Shown one piece after another: positions 49,110 through 59,560 of a stretch of 64,000 bases of DNA. Position 1 is the first letter of the stretch; every line of letters begins with the position of its first letter. Origin of the DNA: Planctobacterium marinum (GTDB taxonomy: Bacteria; Pseudomonadota; Gammaproteobacteria; Enterobacterales; Alteromonadaceae); the NCBI RefSeq assembly GCF_020687805.1, contig NZ_JAJEWQ010000005.1, forward strand, positions 124,001 to 188,000, written 5' to 3'. A program made the position numbers and the translations under genes. The notes below the pieces were generated by a model. It made no database searches. It was not told where the DNA came from and worked only from the letters and a program-made list of their open reading frames with translations.

Positions 49110-50225
49110 ATGTCTCAGCCCAGAATATGCATTGTAGAGCCGGATGATATTGAACAGGAATTGCTTCAGGGCATGCTGGAAGATGACTACCAGGTTTGTG
49201 TGTTTTCCAGTGGCGAGGAGATGCTCACAACACTGACCCCTGATCAGCCGACACTCATTATTCTGGAAACCCTGTTACCCGGCCCGACGGGTTACGAGAT
49301 TTGTCGCATCGTGGAAAAAGACTTTAGTCATTGTTTCACCTATACCATTTTCCTGTCAGCGAAAACCTCTGTAGAAGAACGCATTCGCGGCATGGAAGCC
49401 GGTGCAGATGACTATATCAACAAACCCTATGACGTGGTGGAAGTCGCCAGAAAGGTTCACGCTGCCATGGAAATGCTTTGCTCTACGTCAGGTCTGAAAA
49501 AACAGCTGGATTACGCCAGTCACACCGCGTTTCAGGCAATGTCAGCACAAAGTGAAATGGGTATCATTATGCGTGGCGTCCAGGATGCCAATAAAGCAAC
49601 CCATTTTGGGGAGCTTTCTCAGGCAATGTTTTCCTGCCTGGCGGAACTCTCGTTAAAGTCCACACTTTATTATGAAGTGCAGAGCAAGCCCCGGTTTGAA
49701 GCCTCTGCCGGACGCAACAGCACATCTATGGAACAGGAGATTATCACCGTTGTCAGGCGGTCCGAGCGCATCTGGACCCGAGGTTCCCGCTGTATTTTTA
49801 CCTTCGGTGATACCAGCTTGCTGGTGCTTAATATGCCCGATGATGAGGAAAAAACCGGACGGCTTCGGGACAACCTCTGCTTTTTAATGGAAACCTTCGA
49901 AGTCAAAGTCGATGCCCTGAATCAACAACAGGCACTGACCCTTGCCCGAGACTGGCAACATTCCGTCAAAGAGGTTACTCAGCTACTCAATATCGCGTCA
50001 CAGGATTTGCAACACAGTATCGATGGCAGTACCAAAACCATTCGCAATATGATGAGTGATCTGGAAATGCTGCTACCCAGTCTGGGACTGGAAGAAGACC
50101 AGGAAGAACGCATACACCATATCATTGATACCGCCTTTGACGATTACAATCACTCACTGCAAAAAACCGAACAAACCGGTTTAATTTTTAATAAAGTCAT
50201 GTCCAAACTCAAAAATATGCAATAA
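49110..50225 (+). CDS. orphan response-regulator-like protein with Glu in place of the phospho-Asp
   Basis: Protein of 371 residues. The N-terminal receiver (about 4-125) has Glu10/Asp12/Asp13 in IVEPDDIE, Glu53 (LIILETLLPGPTGYEICR) where Asp is expected, Ser83 and Lys105. The remaining 245 residues hold no enzymatic motif I recognise: a middle alpha/beta segment (about 150-270) and helices rich in charged residues (about 285-370). The ATG at 49110 follows gggag (49100-49104); a GTG at 49086 is less likely. It stands alone between the ubi operon and a TorF-type gene. Confidence 0.85.
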   Translation: MSQPRICIVEPDDIEQELLQGMLEDDYQVCVFSSGEEMLTTLTPDQPTLIILETLLPGPTGYEICRIVEKDFSHCFTYTIFLSAKTSVEERIRGMEAGADDYINKPYDVVEVARKVHAAMEMLCSTSGLKKQLDYASHTAFQAMSAQSEMGIIMRGVQDANKATHFGELSQAMFSCLAELSLKSTLYYEVQSKPRFEASAGRNSTSMEQEIITVVRRSERIWTRGSRCIFTFGDTSLLVLNMPDDEEKTGRLRDNLCFLMETFEVKVDALNQQQALTLARDWQHSVKEVTQLLNIASQDLQHSIDGSTKTIRNMMSDLEMLLPSLGLEEDQEERIHHIIDTAFDDYNHSLQKTEQTGLIFNKVMSKLKNMQ

Positions 50226-50346
50226 GCAGCACTTTCTTTACGCCGCTGAAAACACCCGCCCGGAAAGCGTGAAAAAAACCGCTAAAAAAGAGGCAAAAAA
50301 TCAAAGGTTGCTATAATTAGAGCAAATAACAACCAATTGGTGACCT

Positions 50347-51027
50347 ATGAACGGCCGCTTATTCACACTGTGTTTACTGCTTATGTCGTTCCAGAATATC
50401 GCCGCAGAGCGTTCTGCAACGATTACCCTGGCATCGGATTATTTGTTTAACGGGGTCACCCAAACGGATGAAAAGCCGGCACTTCAGGGCAGTCTGGACT
50501 TTGCCGCTGACTCGGGGTTTTATTTCGGCGCCTGGGCCTCCAATGTCGACTTTGGTGACGACACCAATCTGGAAGTAGATTTGTATACCGGCTACTACAA
50601 TGAGTTACAAGACGGTATTTGGTATGACATCTCGCTACTTTACTACAGCTATCACGGTGGTGATGACAGCAACGACGCCAATTATCTGGAAGTCGCCGCC
50701 GCCATCGGCAAAGACAACCTGGAACTGAAATTCTGGTACGCGCCTGATTACGCCGGAACCGGCGCAGGGCATATCATCACGGCCATTTCCTACAGTTACC
50801 CCTTCTCTGAACAAACCACCCTGGTGGCCACCGTTGACCGTTCACAAAGTCTGGACAGTGATGACTTTGAATGGGAGCCTGGCGATGACAACTACCTGCA
50901 TTGGCGCATCGGTTCTGAGTTTAGTTTTGACGCCTTTGATGCCAGCCTGAGCCTGGAAGGCACAGATCTGGACACTTATGGCGACACGCGTTTACTCGCA
51001 ACAATCAGTAAAACCGTAAGCTTCTGA
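50347..51027 (+). CDS. TorF family putative porin
   Basis: Outer-membrane beta-barrel-like protein, 226 residues, signal peptide (1-20, ending IAA). The start of the mature part (ATITLASDYLFNGVTQTDEKPALQGSLDF) and YFGAWASNVDFGDDTNLEVDLYTGY (split) are signature TorF-type strands; it ends with a Phe. Function of the family is unclear. It is 31 bp ahead of a Cache chemoreceptor gene, and the two may be co-transcribed. Confidence 0.86.
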   Translation: MNGRLFTLCLLLMSFQNIAAERSATITLASDYLFNGVTQTDEKPALQGSLDFAADSGFYFGAWASNVDFGDDTNLEVDLYTGYYNELQDGIWYDISLLYYSYHGGDDSNDANYLEVAAAIGKDNLELKFWYAPDYAGTGAGHIITAISYSYPFSEQTTLVATVDRSQSLDSDDFEWEPGDDNYLHWRIGSEFSFDAFDASLSLEGTDLDTYGDTRLLATISKTVSF

Positions 51028-51058
51028 GCCCGGTTAGCACCAACCGCAAGAGGTACCT

Positions 51059-53200
51059 ATGAGATCTAAAAGTCAGAGTCTCGCCGTTAAACTGGTTGCA
51101 GTTGTTGGCGCCTTGCTGATTGCGCTGTCTGCGATACTGATGGTGGTCAGCTATTTCTCACTCACCGCCACAGAAGGCAAAATCGTGACCCAGGTTAACG
51201 AGGAGTTAGCGCAACAAATTGAAAGCACGGTGGCCGCGAAGGCGTCGCAGCAGGCGGCCGAAATTGCCATGGCCATTGAAAAGGCCTATGCCTTTCCGCG
51301 AATTCTGGCAGAACAAATCGCCCAAAGCATTGAATCCAATAACAGCGACTTAAAACTAAGTCGCAACCAGGTGCAAAGCATAACGGCCAGCTTATTACGG
51401 GTGAGTCCCACCTCATCCATTTATGCACAATTTGAAAAGGACCAGTTCGACGGAAACAGCGAGCAATACCTTTCCGGATTTGAACACTCAGTGGCCGGTC
51501 ACGGCAGTTTCGAAGTTTACTTTGTGCGCAATCCTGATAATTCCATTACTCAGGAGGTGATCGAAGACGCGCAGGAAAAATTCGACACCACGCTGGATGA
51601 ATTCGGCTTTCGCGCAGCAGAATGGTTTTTATGCGCCAAAGAAACCCATAAACCCTGCATTATCAGCCCCTACAATTATGAAATCCGTCCGGGCTATGAA
51701 GAGTTGATGACCAGTCTGACCTATCCGGTGTTAGCTGAAGGACGCTTTCGGGGAGTGGTTGGCGTGGATCTGAACCTACCCATATTGCAGCAATCCGCTG
51801 AAGCCCTCAAACAGTCTCTCTACCAGGGCAAGTCTGCGGTGTACGTTATCAGCCAACATGAAATCGTCGCAGCCGCTACCGAAGCACCGGATAAACTGGC
51901 CCGCAAATTTGATGAACTGTTCAAAAACAAACAGGCCAGTGCAAAGATTCTATCACTCAGCAGCAGTGGCGGCTCAGTCACCATTGACAATATGATGTAT
52001 GTGCTCCGGGATATCCCGCTCACCACACCTGGTACCCACTGGAAAATGATCATTGGTGTGGATGTAGCCACGGCTCTCAGCCCTGCCCGAAGGGTCAGCG
52101 ACACCATTGCCTCGAACATCAACGCCCTGATGGGCTCCCTGATCACCGTTGCTATTGTACTCACTGGTATCGCCCTGGTGATGGTTCACCTGTTCACCCG
52201 CAGTATTGTCAGCCCGGTAAAACTCATCGCCGATAAAATGACTGAGCTGGCCGGCCAGGGTGGCGATCTCACTCAGGACATCTCGGTACAATCACACGCT
52301 GAGCTGACTCAGCTATCGAACGCCTTCAACCTGTTCAGAGAAAAAGTCAGGGAACTGTTAGACCAGGCTAAAAACGTCTGTGAACAGGTGCTGGAAGGCA
52401 GCAAAACCACCCGCAGTCAGGCGCAACAAACCAATACTCAGATTCAGGTGCAATTGACCGAAGTAGACAGCGTGGTTACCGCGATTACGCAAATGTCAGA
52501 GGCAGCAAAAGAAGTGGCCCGCACAGCGGCTGAGGCAGCAGACAATGCAGATAAAGCTAATGACAATGTGAAACAAACTGAAAAACAGGTGTCATTATCA
52601 ACCCAAAGTGCCAGCGAGTTGTCCAGTGAAATGGCCAGCGCTTCAGAGGCGGTTAAGGCCGTCTCCACCCGCAGTCTGGATATTAAAAAGATACTGGATG
52701 TTATTGGCGCGATTGCCGAACAAACCAATTTGTTAGCCTTAAATGCTGCCATTGAGGCAGCCCGCGCCGGTGAACACGGCAGAGGCTTCAGCGTAGTCGC
52801 CGACGAAGTAAGGGCACTGGCTTCCAAAACCGCGGATTCGGTCAGCGAAATTGCCACGGTTATTGATGCACTGCAAGGTGAGGTCAATTCAACCGTGCAT
52901 ATTATTGAAAAAGGCAACGAGCAGGCCGGTCAGGCCTCAATGCGTTCACAGGAAGCCTTCTCCCGTATGCAGGAAACCGCTGAACAGATCTCAGAAATCA
53001 GTGAGCGCATGATGCAGATGGCCACGGCAGCCGAAGAACAAAGTGTGGTCAGTGAAGAACTGAACCGCAATATGGTGATCATTGGTGACGCCACCCGTGA
53101 GGTTTCGGCACTGTCACAAGCATCAGAGCAAAGCTCGCAGGCCATTGACGAAGCTATTCAGCAGCTTTACGGCCTGTTAAGTAAGCTTAAAACCCATTAG
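51059..53200 (+). CDS. methyl-accepting chemotaxis protein with dCache sensor
   Basis: Transmembrane chemoreceptor, 713 residues: first membrane helix (about 10-33), a periplasmic double Cache domain (about 40-340, with [16 protein letters not shown] and the ICSIDR-type loop), second membrane helix (about 360-384), a HAMP domain (about 385-438) and the long coiled-coil signalling domain with the tip [29 protein letters not shown] (split: [19 protein letters not shown]). Double Cache domains commonly bind amino acids or other small ligands. A ribosome site aagaggt precedes the ATG. Confidence 0.95.
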   Translation: MRSKSQSLAVKLVAVVGALLIALSAILMVVSYFSLTATEGKIVTQVNEELAQQIESTVAAKASQQAAEIAMAIEKAYAFPRILAEQIAQSIESNNSDLKLSRNQVQSITASLLRVSPTSSIYAQFEKDQFDGNSEQYLSGFEHSVAGHGSFEVYFVRNPDNSITQEVIEDAQEKFDTTLDEFGFRAAEWFLCAKETHKPCIISPYNYEIRPGYEELMTSLTYPVLAEGRFRGVVGVDLNLPILQQSAEALKQSLYQGKSAVYVISQHEIVAAATEAPDKLARKFDELFKNKQASAKILSLSSSGGSVTIDNMMYVLRDIPLTTPGTHWKMIIGVDVATALSPARRVSDTIASNINALMGSLITVAIVLTGIALVMVHLFTRSIVSPVKLIADKMTELAGQGGDLTQDISVQSHAELTQLSNAFNLFREKVRELLDQAKNVCEQVLEGSKTTRSQAQQTNTQIQVQLTEVDSVVTAITQMSEAAKEVARTAAEAADNADKANDNVKQTEKQVSLSTQSASELSSEMASASEAVKAVSTRSLDIKKILDVIGAIAEQTNLLALNAAIEAARAGEHGRGFSVVADEVRALASKTADSVSEIATVIDALQGEVNSTVHIIEKGNEQAGQASMRSQEAFSRMQETAEQISEISERMMQMATAAEEQSVVSEELNRNMVIIGDATREVSALSQASEQSSQAIDEAIQQLYGLLSKLKTH

Positions 53201-53246
53201 GGTCTGGTAAACGAGGCGTGGCATTCACTAGGCCAGGTGTTCATGG

Positions 53247-53492
53247 TTAGCTGATATCCTGTTCAATGGCATAGATATCGTCATCAATCGTTTGAACTCT
53301 GGCCTCGAAAATCCCTCTGGCATCATGTAATCCTCGATTGTAATAATAAGCGCCAAGCTCTTTGGAAACGAAGTCCAGCAAAAACTCCGCATCAAACTGA
53401 CCTAACTCTTGATCCAGTTCACGTTCAAAATAGGCCTGCAATTTATCCACCATTGCCGCTTTTTCGTGTTTTGTGAATTTAATGTCTGACAT
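53247..53492 (-). CDS. DUF2164 domain protein
   Basis: Small soluble protein, 81 residues: FTKHEKAAMVDKLQAYFERELDQELGQFDAEFLLDFVSKELGAYYYNRGLHDA (first half, split), then a short acidic end. This is the complete DUF2164 pattern (FDAEFLLDFVSKE, YYYNRGLHDA). Function unknown. It is convergent with the chemoreceptor gene and sits 37 bp after the next minus-strand gene's start region. Confidence 0.87.
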   Translation of the reverse strand: MSDIKFTKHEKAAMVDKLQAYFERELDQELGQFDAEFLLDFVSKELGAYYYNRGLHDARGIFEARVQTIDDDIYAIEQDIS

Positions 53493-53528
53493 AGGTCCTT
53501 TTTCCTTCGGTGTATTCGCGCCAGTTGT

Positions 53529-54410
53529 TCAGGGAAACAACCACAAACTCTCATCGGCAGGTAAACTCTGTTCTGCGATCAGTGGGTTGCTGAGTTTGAA
53601 CAGGGTTTTATCAGCAAAACCCCCTTGCCGGGTAAACCCCTGAAACTCATTGCTGGCACGAAAATGTGTCGCAAAAGCCCCGCTACTTATCAGGTGCCGC
53701 AATCCCTGTTCCAGGCGATTGGCCAATTCTTGGTCATCAGGACACACAAAAAAATAAATCGGGGCAGGGTAATACAGCAGGATGTGTGTCTCCCGCATCA
53801 GGGGCTTTTCTGCGTGCAAAGTCAGTTCGTCCTGGATTTCAGTGACACTACGCGGAAAGTAGTCGATGCGTTTTTGTGCCAGTAAGTCAAACAAGGCATG
53901 ATAATTGGCCACCCCGTACACATTAAAATGATTCGCTTTGAGAATGCCGGTGTCAGGCCAGTCGGCACCTTGTCCGGCGGTGAGCATTTGCAACTGGTGA
54001 CGATCATCAATTGCGGCAAATTTTGCCTCGTTGTCCTGGTGAATCATCAGGGCCCGGTACCCGTATAAACCTTTGAACAATGGAATTTTAATAGCCCGCA
54101 TTTTGCGCTCTCTGAGGGCAGTGGTCATATGCCATTGCACATCGAAATCGCAGGTTTTATTCATGTTTTCAATGGCCCGGCTTTGATTCATCCGCATCGG
54201 GTATTGCGTCAGTTGGTACGCGCCAAACTGGGTACTGGTCGCGTCCAGTGCCTGGCGCAACAAGCTTACAAAGTAATCATTCTTGAATGCGTACTTACCG
54301 CTGGCGCCAAAGTACTGATAAACCTGCTCACTGCGCGCCACTGAGCTAAAGCACAGAAAGCACCCTATGAGCAATACAAGGCCGTGTTTGAAAAAAGTAA
54401 ATTGCAGCAT
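53529..54410 (-). CDS. periplasmic solute-binding-like protein
   Basis: Exported protein of 293 residues with a signal peptide (1-27, ending ARS). The rest resembles type-2 periplasmic binding proteins of the amino-acid family (TIGR02285-like): a hinge region around residues 120-140, YHALFDLLAQKRIDYFP and LRHLISSGAFATHF near the end. There is no transporter gene beside it, so it may feed a signalling protein or be an orphan. Ligand unknown. Confidence 0.72.
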   Translation of the reverse strand: MLQFTFFKHGLVLLIGCFLCFSSVARSEQVYQYFGASGKYAFKNDYFVSLLRQALDATSTQFGAYQLTQYPMRMNQSRAIENMNKTCDFDVQWHMTTALRERKMRAIKIPLFKGLYGYRALMIHQDNEAKFAAIDDRHQLQMLTAGQGADWPDTGILKANHFNVYGVANYHALFDLLAQKRIDYFPRSVTEIQDELTLHAEKPLMRETHILLYYPAPIYFFVCPDDQELANRLEQGLRHLISSGAFATHFRASNEFQGFTRQGGFADKTLFKLSNPLIAEQSLPADESLWLFP

Positions 54411-54542
54411 AATTACAGGATCAGAATAGCGTCAGGACAGAGTAGCAAAATCTTGCCACACGTCGCTGAAGATTTGTGAAAATCATCGGTTGTAGTCAGA
54501 CAAGCTGCCGAGTTTAGCACAAGGATAGAGCCCGCGTTCCGC

Positions 54543-55238
54543 TTACTCAATACCCACGTGATTGTCGCCAACACTCATAGACAAGGCCCGGCTTATTTCC
54601 TGCAAGGAGCGGCCGGACTCTTGTTGCCACTGATTAAATGTCGCCTGCAGGCAGGCCAGGCTGCGCTTTGACGTTGCCGAGCCGCTGATCAAATCATGGC
54701 TCTTAAAATAGCCTTCCACATCACGACTCAGTAAAAACGTGTCTTTACCCAGCGCGCGCAAGGCATACGGGCCGGTATTGCCACCAAGGCGTGCCCCCTG
54801 CTTTTTCAAAACTTCCCATAGCCCGATGATATTATCTTCCGGCCAGTCAGCGATAAATTGCGCAAATGACCCCTTTTCACTGTGTACCGCGTCAATCATT
54901 AAGGCGTTATCACGAATGGTTTTCACCTTGTTGTAGTTGCGGATAATGTCGGGATTACTGGCTTTTTGCTCCAGCATCTCATCGGGCATGAGCAGCACTT
55001 TGGCAATATCAAAACCAAAGAAACACTGCTCAAATGCCGGCCACTTTTGTTCGACAACCCGCCACACAAAACCCGACTGAAACACTTTTTTAGTAAACTC
55101 AGCGAGGAACCGATCTTCGCCCAATGCAGCCAGTTGCGCCCTGGGCAAAGGCTTGGCCAGCAAATTTTCTAACGCCTGCTCACCGCCCTTGCGCTCGGCT
55201 GCACGGGCATAAATATCGGCAAATAATTCAACGCTCAC
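54543..55238 (-). CDS. DNA-3-methyladenine glycosylase I family protein
   Basis: Base-excision repair glycosylase-like protein, 231 residues, helix-hairpin-helix superfamily. Landmarks include FTKKVFQSGFVWRVVEQKW (near residue 50), VKTIRDNALMI, and the GNTGPYALRALGKDTFLLSRDV segment (split: GNTGPYALRALG and KDTFLLSRD). In the main Tag family a Cys/His zinc site at both ends is typical; it is not obvious here, so this is probably a divergent branch. It lies 29 bp downstream of prlC on the same strand. Confidence 0.8.
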   Translation of the reverse strand: MSVELFADIYARAAERKGGEQALENLLAKPLPRAQLAALGEDRFLAEFTKKVFQSGFVWRVVEQKWPAFEQCFFGFDIAKVLLMPDEMLEQKASNPDIIRNYNKVKTIRDNALMIDAVHSEKGSFAQFIADWPEDNIIGLWEVLKKQGARLGGNTGPYALRALGKDTFLLSRDVEGYFKSHDLISGSATSKRSLACLQATFNQWQQESGRSLQEISRALSMSVGDNHVGIE

Positions 55239-55267
55239 GATGGTTCCTCACGGTAGGCGGTTACTTC

Positions 55268-57304
55268 TCAGGCGGCGATGCCACTATGGCGAAGCAGTGC
55301 AGCAATGTCGGGCTCCCGCCCACGAAACGCTTTAAACAATTCCATGGGCTCTTTACTGCCGCCCATTTCCAGAATGTTTTGCAAAAAGGAGGCACCGGTT
55401 GTGGCGTTGAAAATCCCTTCTTCCTCAAAGCGCGAATAAGCGTCCGACGACAACACTTCGGCCCATTTATAACTGTAATAACCGGCGGCATAGCCCCCGG
55501 CGAAAATGTGACTAAAGCTATTTTGGAATCGGTTAAACTCAGGTGGTTTTACTACCGCCACCTTGTCTCTGACGCCGTTGAGGTAGTCCTGCACATTCAT
55601 GCCTGGCTGATACTGCTCGTGCAAACCAAAATCAAACAACGAAAACTCCAGTTGTCTGATCATTTGCATTGCAGACTGGAAGTTTCGGGCAGCCAGCAAT
55701 TTATCCAACATTTCCTGCGGTAATGGCTCGCCGGTTTCATAGTGACCGGAGATAAAGGCCAGAGCTTCTGCTTCCCAACACCAGTTTTCCAGGAACTGAC
55801 TGGGTAATTCCACCGCATCCCAGGCGACACCGCGAATGCCCGATACACCGGATTCATCGACTTTGGTCAGCATATGGTGAATGCCGTGTCCGAACTCGTG
55901 AAACAGCGTGATCACTTCATCGTGAGTAAATAAGGCAGGTTTATCACCTACCGGGCCATTAAAGTTACACACCAGATAGGCCACCGGATACTGCAACCTG
56001 CCCTCAACATTGACCCAACGGGAGCGGCATTCATCCATCCAGGCTCCGCCGCGTTTTTTCGCTCTGGCGTAGAGATCCAGGTAAAACCGGCCTCTTAGCT
56101 CTCCCTGCTCATCGGTGATTTCAAAAAAGCGCACATCTTTGTGCCAGGTTTCCACGTCATGTCTTTCTGACACCTTAATACCATAGAGGCGTCTGACCAC
56201 CTCAAAGAGTCCGGATACCACTTTGTCTTCCGGAAAATAAGGACGAAGCATTTCATCAGAAATGGCGTATTTCTGTTGTTTGAGCTTTTCCGCGTAAAAG
56301 CCGATATCCCAGGCCTGAATATCCGTGGCACCATAATGTTCTGCCGCAAAATCCCGGATTTCTTGCAACTCGGCTTCAGCCTGAGGCCTGGACTTTTCAG
56401 CCAAATCCGTTAAAAAACCCTTCACCTGATCTGCAGACTCGGCCATTTTAGTGGCCAGTGAATATTCAGCATAATTGTCAAAGTCGAGTAATTTAGCCAG
56501 TTCCTGACGCAAGCTTAAGGTTTCTTCAATAATGCCGGTATTGTCGAATTGCCCGCCATTGGGTCCGGTTTCAGAGGCGCGGGTGGCAAAGGCGCGATAC
56601 ATTTCTTCGCGCAACTGACGATTTTCACAATAGGTCATCACGGGCAAATAACTGGGAAAGTCCAGCGTAAACAACCAGCCTGGCAGTTCCTTTTCTTTGG
56701 CTGCCTGCGCGGCGGCATCCAGCGCCGATTGGGGCAATCCGGCCAGTTCTGCCTGGTCAGTAATGTGTCTGGTAAATGCCAAAGTGGCATCCATCACATG
56801 GTTACTAAAATTGGAGGACAAATCTGATAAACGCGCCTGAATCTCGGCGTAACGCTGTTTTTGCTGATTTTCCAGGGCAACACCGGACAGTGTGAAATCC
56901 AGCAACGCGTCATTAATCACTTTTTGTTGTGCGCTGTTCAGAGTTTTAAAATGCGCTGACTCAGCAATTTGTTTGTAAGCCTTGTACAACCCCTTGTGCT
57001 GCCCCATCCAGGTATAGTATTCCGACAGTAACGGCAAACAACCGTCGTGCGCCTCTCTGAGCGCATCGTTGCTCACTACGCTGTTCATATGAGATACCGG
57101 TGACCAGTATTTGCTTAACTGATCACTAACCTCGTCGATAGGTAACACCAGATTGTCCCACCGATATTCAGTCTGTTGCAGACACTCGTCAATGACCTGC
57201 TTGCACTGAGCAATGGCACTTTTGACATTTTCCTGAATAGTTTCTGGTTCGAACTTCGAGAATAAGGGCAGGCCTAATTCAGACTCAAATTGCGTAAAAG
57301 ACAT
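55268..57304 (-). CDS. prlC: oligopeptidase A
   Basis: Zinc metallopeptidase (M3) that degrades small peptides including signal peptides, 678 residues, standard length. The catalytic motif HEFGHGIHHM is near residue 467-476, with the downstream Glu in GVAWDAVELPSQFLENW. Most of the chain aligns with E. coli PrlC (for example FFEITDEQGELRGRFYLDLYA). In E. coli prlC also lies near gor, and here gorA is 0.7 kb away. Confidence 0.97.
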   Translation of the reverse strand: MSFTQFESELGLPLFSKFEPETIQENVKSAIAQCKQVIDECLQQTEYRWDNLVLPIDEVSDQLSKYWSPVSHMNSVVSNDALREAHDGCLPLLSEYYTWMGQHKGLYKAYKQIAESAHFKTLNSAQQKVINDALLDFTLSGVALENQQKQRYAEIQARLSDLSSNFSNHVMDATLAFTRHITDQAELAGLPQSALDAAAQAAKEKELPGWLFTLDFPSYLPVMTYCENRQLREEMYRAFATRASETGPNGGQFDNTGIIEETLSLRQELAKLLDFDNYAEYSLATKMAESADQVKGFLTDLAEKSRPQAEAELQEIRDFAAEHYGATDIQAWDIGFYAEKLKQQKYAISDEMLRPYFPEDKVVSGLFEVVRRLYGIKVSERHDVETWHKDVRFFEITDEQGELRGRFYLDLYARAKKRGGAWMDECRSRWVNVEGRLQYPVAYLVCNFNGPVGDKPALFTHDEVITLFHEFGHGIHHMLTKVDESGVSGIRGVAWDAVELPSQFLENWCWEAEALAFISGHYETGEPLPQEMLDKLLAARNFQSAMQMIRQLEFSLFDFGLHEQYQPGMNVQDYLNGVRDKVAVVKPPEFNRFQNSFSHIFAGGYAAGYYSYKWAEVLSSDAYSRFEEEGIFNATTGASFLQNILEMGGSKEPMELFKAFRGREPDIAALLRHSGIAA

Positions 57305-57379
57305 ACTTAACCCGTCTTAAAAATAATTATCAAAGAAGTAGGGATTGTCAGAGAATAATCAAGGTGAGCCGGACAATTC

Positions 57380-57730
57380 TTACGAAGCCTGCACAAAGTC
57401 CAGAAGCTCATCCTGAAAATCGGGTTTACGCAGAAAACGAACGCCAATGCGCTCCACTCTTTGCTGCACATCGGGTTCTTCCTGCGAGGTTAACATGCAA
57501 ATACGCGCATTGGGACTCGTGGTTTTGGCCGCAATAGCCACAATTTCGCCGTTGGCACCCGGCATGTTGTAATCAATGGTGAAAATATCGTAATCATTGG
57601 CATTCAGCAGCGTTAATGCTTCATCACCATCCCCGGCCTCATCAAATGTCGCTTTCGCAAACGCCTGTTCAATCGTGCGAATGATCATTTTTCGGGTCAA
57701 TGCACTATCATCAATCACCAGCACCCGCAT
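57380..57730 (-). CDS. stand-alone CheY-like response regulator
   Basis: Single receiver of 116 residues with a complete active site: Asp7/Asp8 (VIDDS), Asp53 (FTIDYNMPG), Thr81 (MLTS) and Lys102 (LRKPD). It has no output domain, so it must act through binding another protein, as CheY does. It precedes prlC on the same strand with 75 bp between them; the two are not obviously related in function. Confidence 0.92.
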   Translation of the reverse strand: MRVLVIDDSALTRKMIIRTIEQAFAKATFDEAGDGDEALTLLNANDYDIFTIDYNMPGANGEIVAIAAKTTSPNARICMLTSQEEPDVQQRVERIGVRFLRKPDFQDELLDFVQAS

Positions 57731-57997
57731 AGTTTCACTCCTGAAAGGTCATCGTCATAACCCCAAGTTGGAATTAATTCCTTCTATATCCTTTATAGTA
57801 GACGCCCTTTGAAATTTTCACCAAAATTAACTGTAATCAAGGATGATCGGTTTAAAGAAACGCATTCGCTGGTAATAAAATGGCCGCTTTCCATTTCTAA
57901 TGGAATAACTTGAATCATTCAATCGCTAAAGCTGGTTTGCAATTCTATACTGTGAAGCCATAACCTATAGCACAAGTAAATTATCCGGAAGATAACA

Positions 57998-59347
57998 ATG
58001 GCAGATTTTGATTATATTTGTATCGGTGGTGGCAGTGGTGGTATTGCCTCGGCAAATCGTGCGGCAATGCACGGCCAGAAAGTGGCACTGGTTGAAGGGC
58101 GTCACATTGGCGGCACCTGCGTCAACGTGGGTTGCGTACCCAAAAAAGCCATGTGGTATGGTGCCCAGGTAGCAGAAGCGATCCATCGCTACGCGCCGGA
58201 TTATGGGTTTGACGTAACCGTCAATAAATTCGACTGGCAGACCCTGGTAAAAAACCGCCAGGCCTACATTGAGCGCATTCATGGCTCCTACGACCGGGTG
58301 TTGGGCAACAACAAAATCACCGTGCTTAATGGCTATGGCAAACTGGTAGACAAGAACACCGTAGAAGTGGACGGTAAGCGCTACACCGCCAATCACATTC
58401 TTATCGCGACAGGGGGGCGTCCCTGGCGTCCGGCAATCCCTGGTGCTGAACTGGGTATTGATTCTGATGGCTTTTTCGAACTGCAGCACATGCCAAAAAG
58501 TGCCGCGGTCATCGGAGCCGGATACATCGCTGTTGAACTGGCCGGCGTATTACATGCACTCGGGGCTGAAACTCACCTGGCAGTGCGAAAACACGCACCA
58601 CTGCGCAACTTTGACGGCATGTTAAGTGACACCCTGATGGAGCTCATGGCAGAAGATGGCCCAACGCTACACACACACTCCATTCCGGAAAGTGTAGTAA
58701 AACAAGATAATGGGCTGCTCAGGCTCACCTTTAGCGATGGTAAGAGCCTGGACGTTGAGCAGGTTATCTGGGCCGTAGGTCGCGTGCCTGCTACCGACAA
58801 TCTGGGTCTGGAAAACGCCGGTGTTGAACTTAATCAACAGGGTCATATCATCGTTGACGAGTACCAAAACACCACGGCCGAAAACATTTATGCGGTTGGT
58901 GATAACATCGGTAAAGTGGATCTCACCCCGGTGGCGGTCAAAGCCGGGCGCACCCTGTCGGAGCGTCTGTTCAATGGTCAGACTAACGCCAAAATGGACT
59001 ACGACACCATCCCCACCGTGGTATTTAGTCATCCGCCCATTGGCACAATCGGCTTGTCAGAAGAAGACGCTAAAGCCAAATACGGCGAAGACAATATCAA
59101 GGTATACAACAGCAGTTTTGCCGCTATGTACACTGCGGTAACCCGCAACCGCCAGCAAACCAAAATGAAACTGGTGTGCGCAGGCCCTGAGGAAAAAGTG
59201 GTGGGCTTGCACGGTATTGGTTACGCCATGGATGAAATCCTGCAAGGTTTTGGGGTGGCCATAAAAATGGGCGCAACCAAAGCGGACTTTGACGCCTGTG
59301 TGGCAATCCACCCCACGTCTGGCGAGGAATATGTGACGATGCGTTAA
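57998..59347 (+). CDS. gorA: glutathione-disulfide reductase
   Basis: NADPH-dependent flavoprotein that regenerates reduced glutathione, 449 residues. FAD loop [17 protein letters not shown], redox-active disulfide [13 protein letters not shown] (about Cys42/Cys47), NADPH loop [19 protein letters not shown], and the C-terminal catalytic His-Pro ([16 protein letters not shown]). It is the glutathione reductase branch rather than dihydrolipoyl dehydrogenase. It follows a 250-bp AT-rich gap. Confidence 0.96.
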   Translation: MADFDYICIGGGSGGIASANRAAMHGQKVALVEGRHIGGTCVNVGCVPKKAMWYGAQVAEAIHRYAPDYGFDVTVNKFDWQTLVKNRQAYIERIHGSYDRVLGNNKITVLNGYGKLVDKNTVEVDGKRYTANHILIATGGRPWRPAIPGAELGIDSDGFFELQHMPKSAAVIGAGYIAVELAGVLHALGAETHLAVRKHAPLRNFDGMLSDTLMELMAEDGPTLHTHSIPESVVKQDNGLLRLTFSDGKSLDVEQVIWAVGRVPATDNLGLENAGVELNQQGHIIVDEYQNTTAENIYAVGDNIGKVDLTPVAVKAGRTLSERLFNGQTNAKMDYDTIPTVVFSHPPIGTIGLSEEDAKAKYGEDNIKVYNSSFAAMYTAVTRNRQQTKMKLVCAGPEEKVVGLHGIGYAMDEILQGFGVAIKMGATKADFDACVAIHPTSGEEYVTMR

Positions 59348-59367
59348 TCCGCAAAGTATGTGACAAA

Positions 59368-59392
59368 AGGCGTGATACTGGTGGTCACGCCT
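59368..59392 (+). terminator. hairpin after gorA
   Basis: Eight-bp stem AGGCGTGA / TCACGCCT with a 9-base loop, 20 bp past the gorA stop. Only a weak T/A stretch (atatacattt) follows, so it is a modest terminator candidate. Confidence 0.45.
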
Positions 59393-59560
59393 ATATACAT
59401 TTGGAAAGTTAATGTAAACCACATAAATTTAACGGAACCCGTTGAGTACTCTCTTTAAGAGAATAAGAGGTTCTGTTGGTTTAGCAAAGCAACCTGTCTT
59501 AAATCCCGGAAACATAATTTGAGAGGCTGTCATTTAGGTTTAGTCACAAACTCTTTTATT

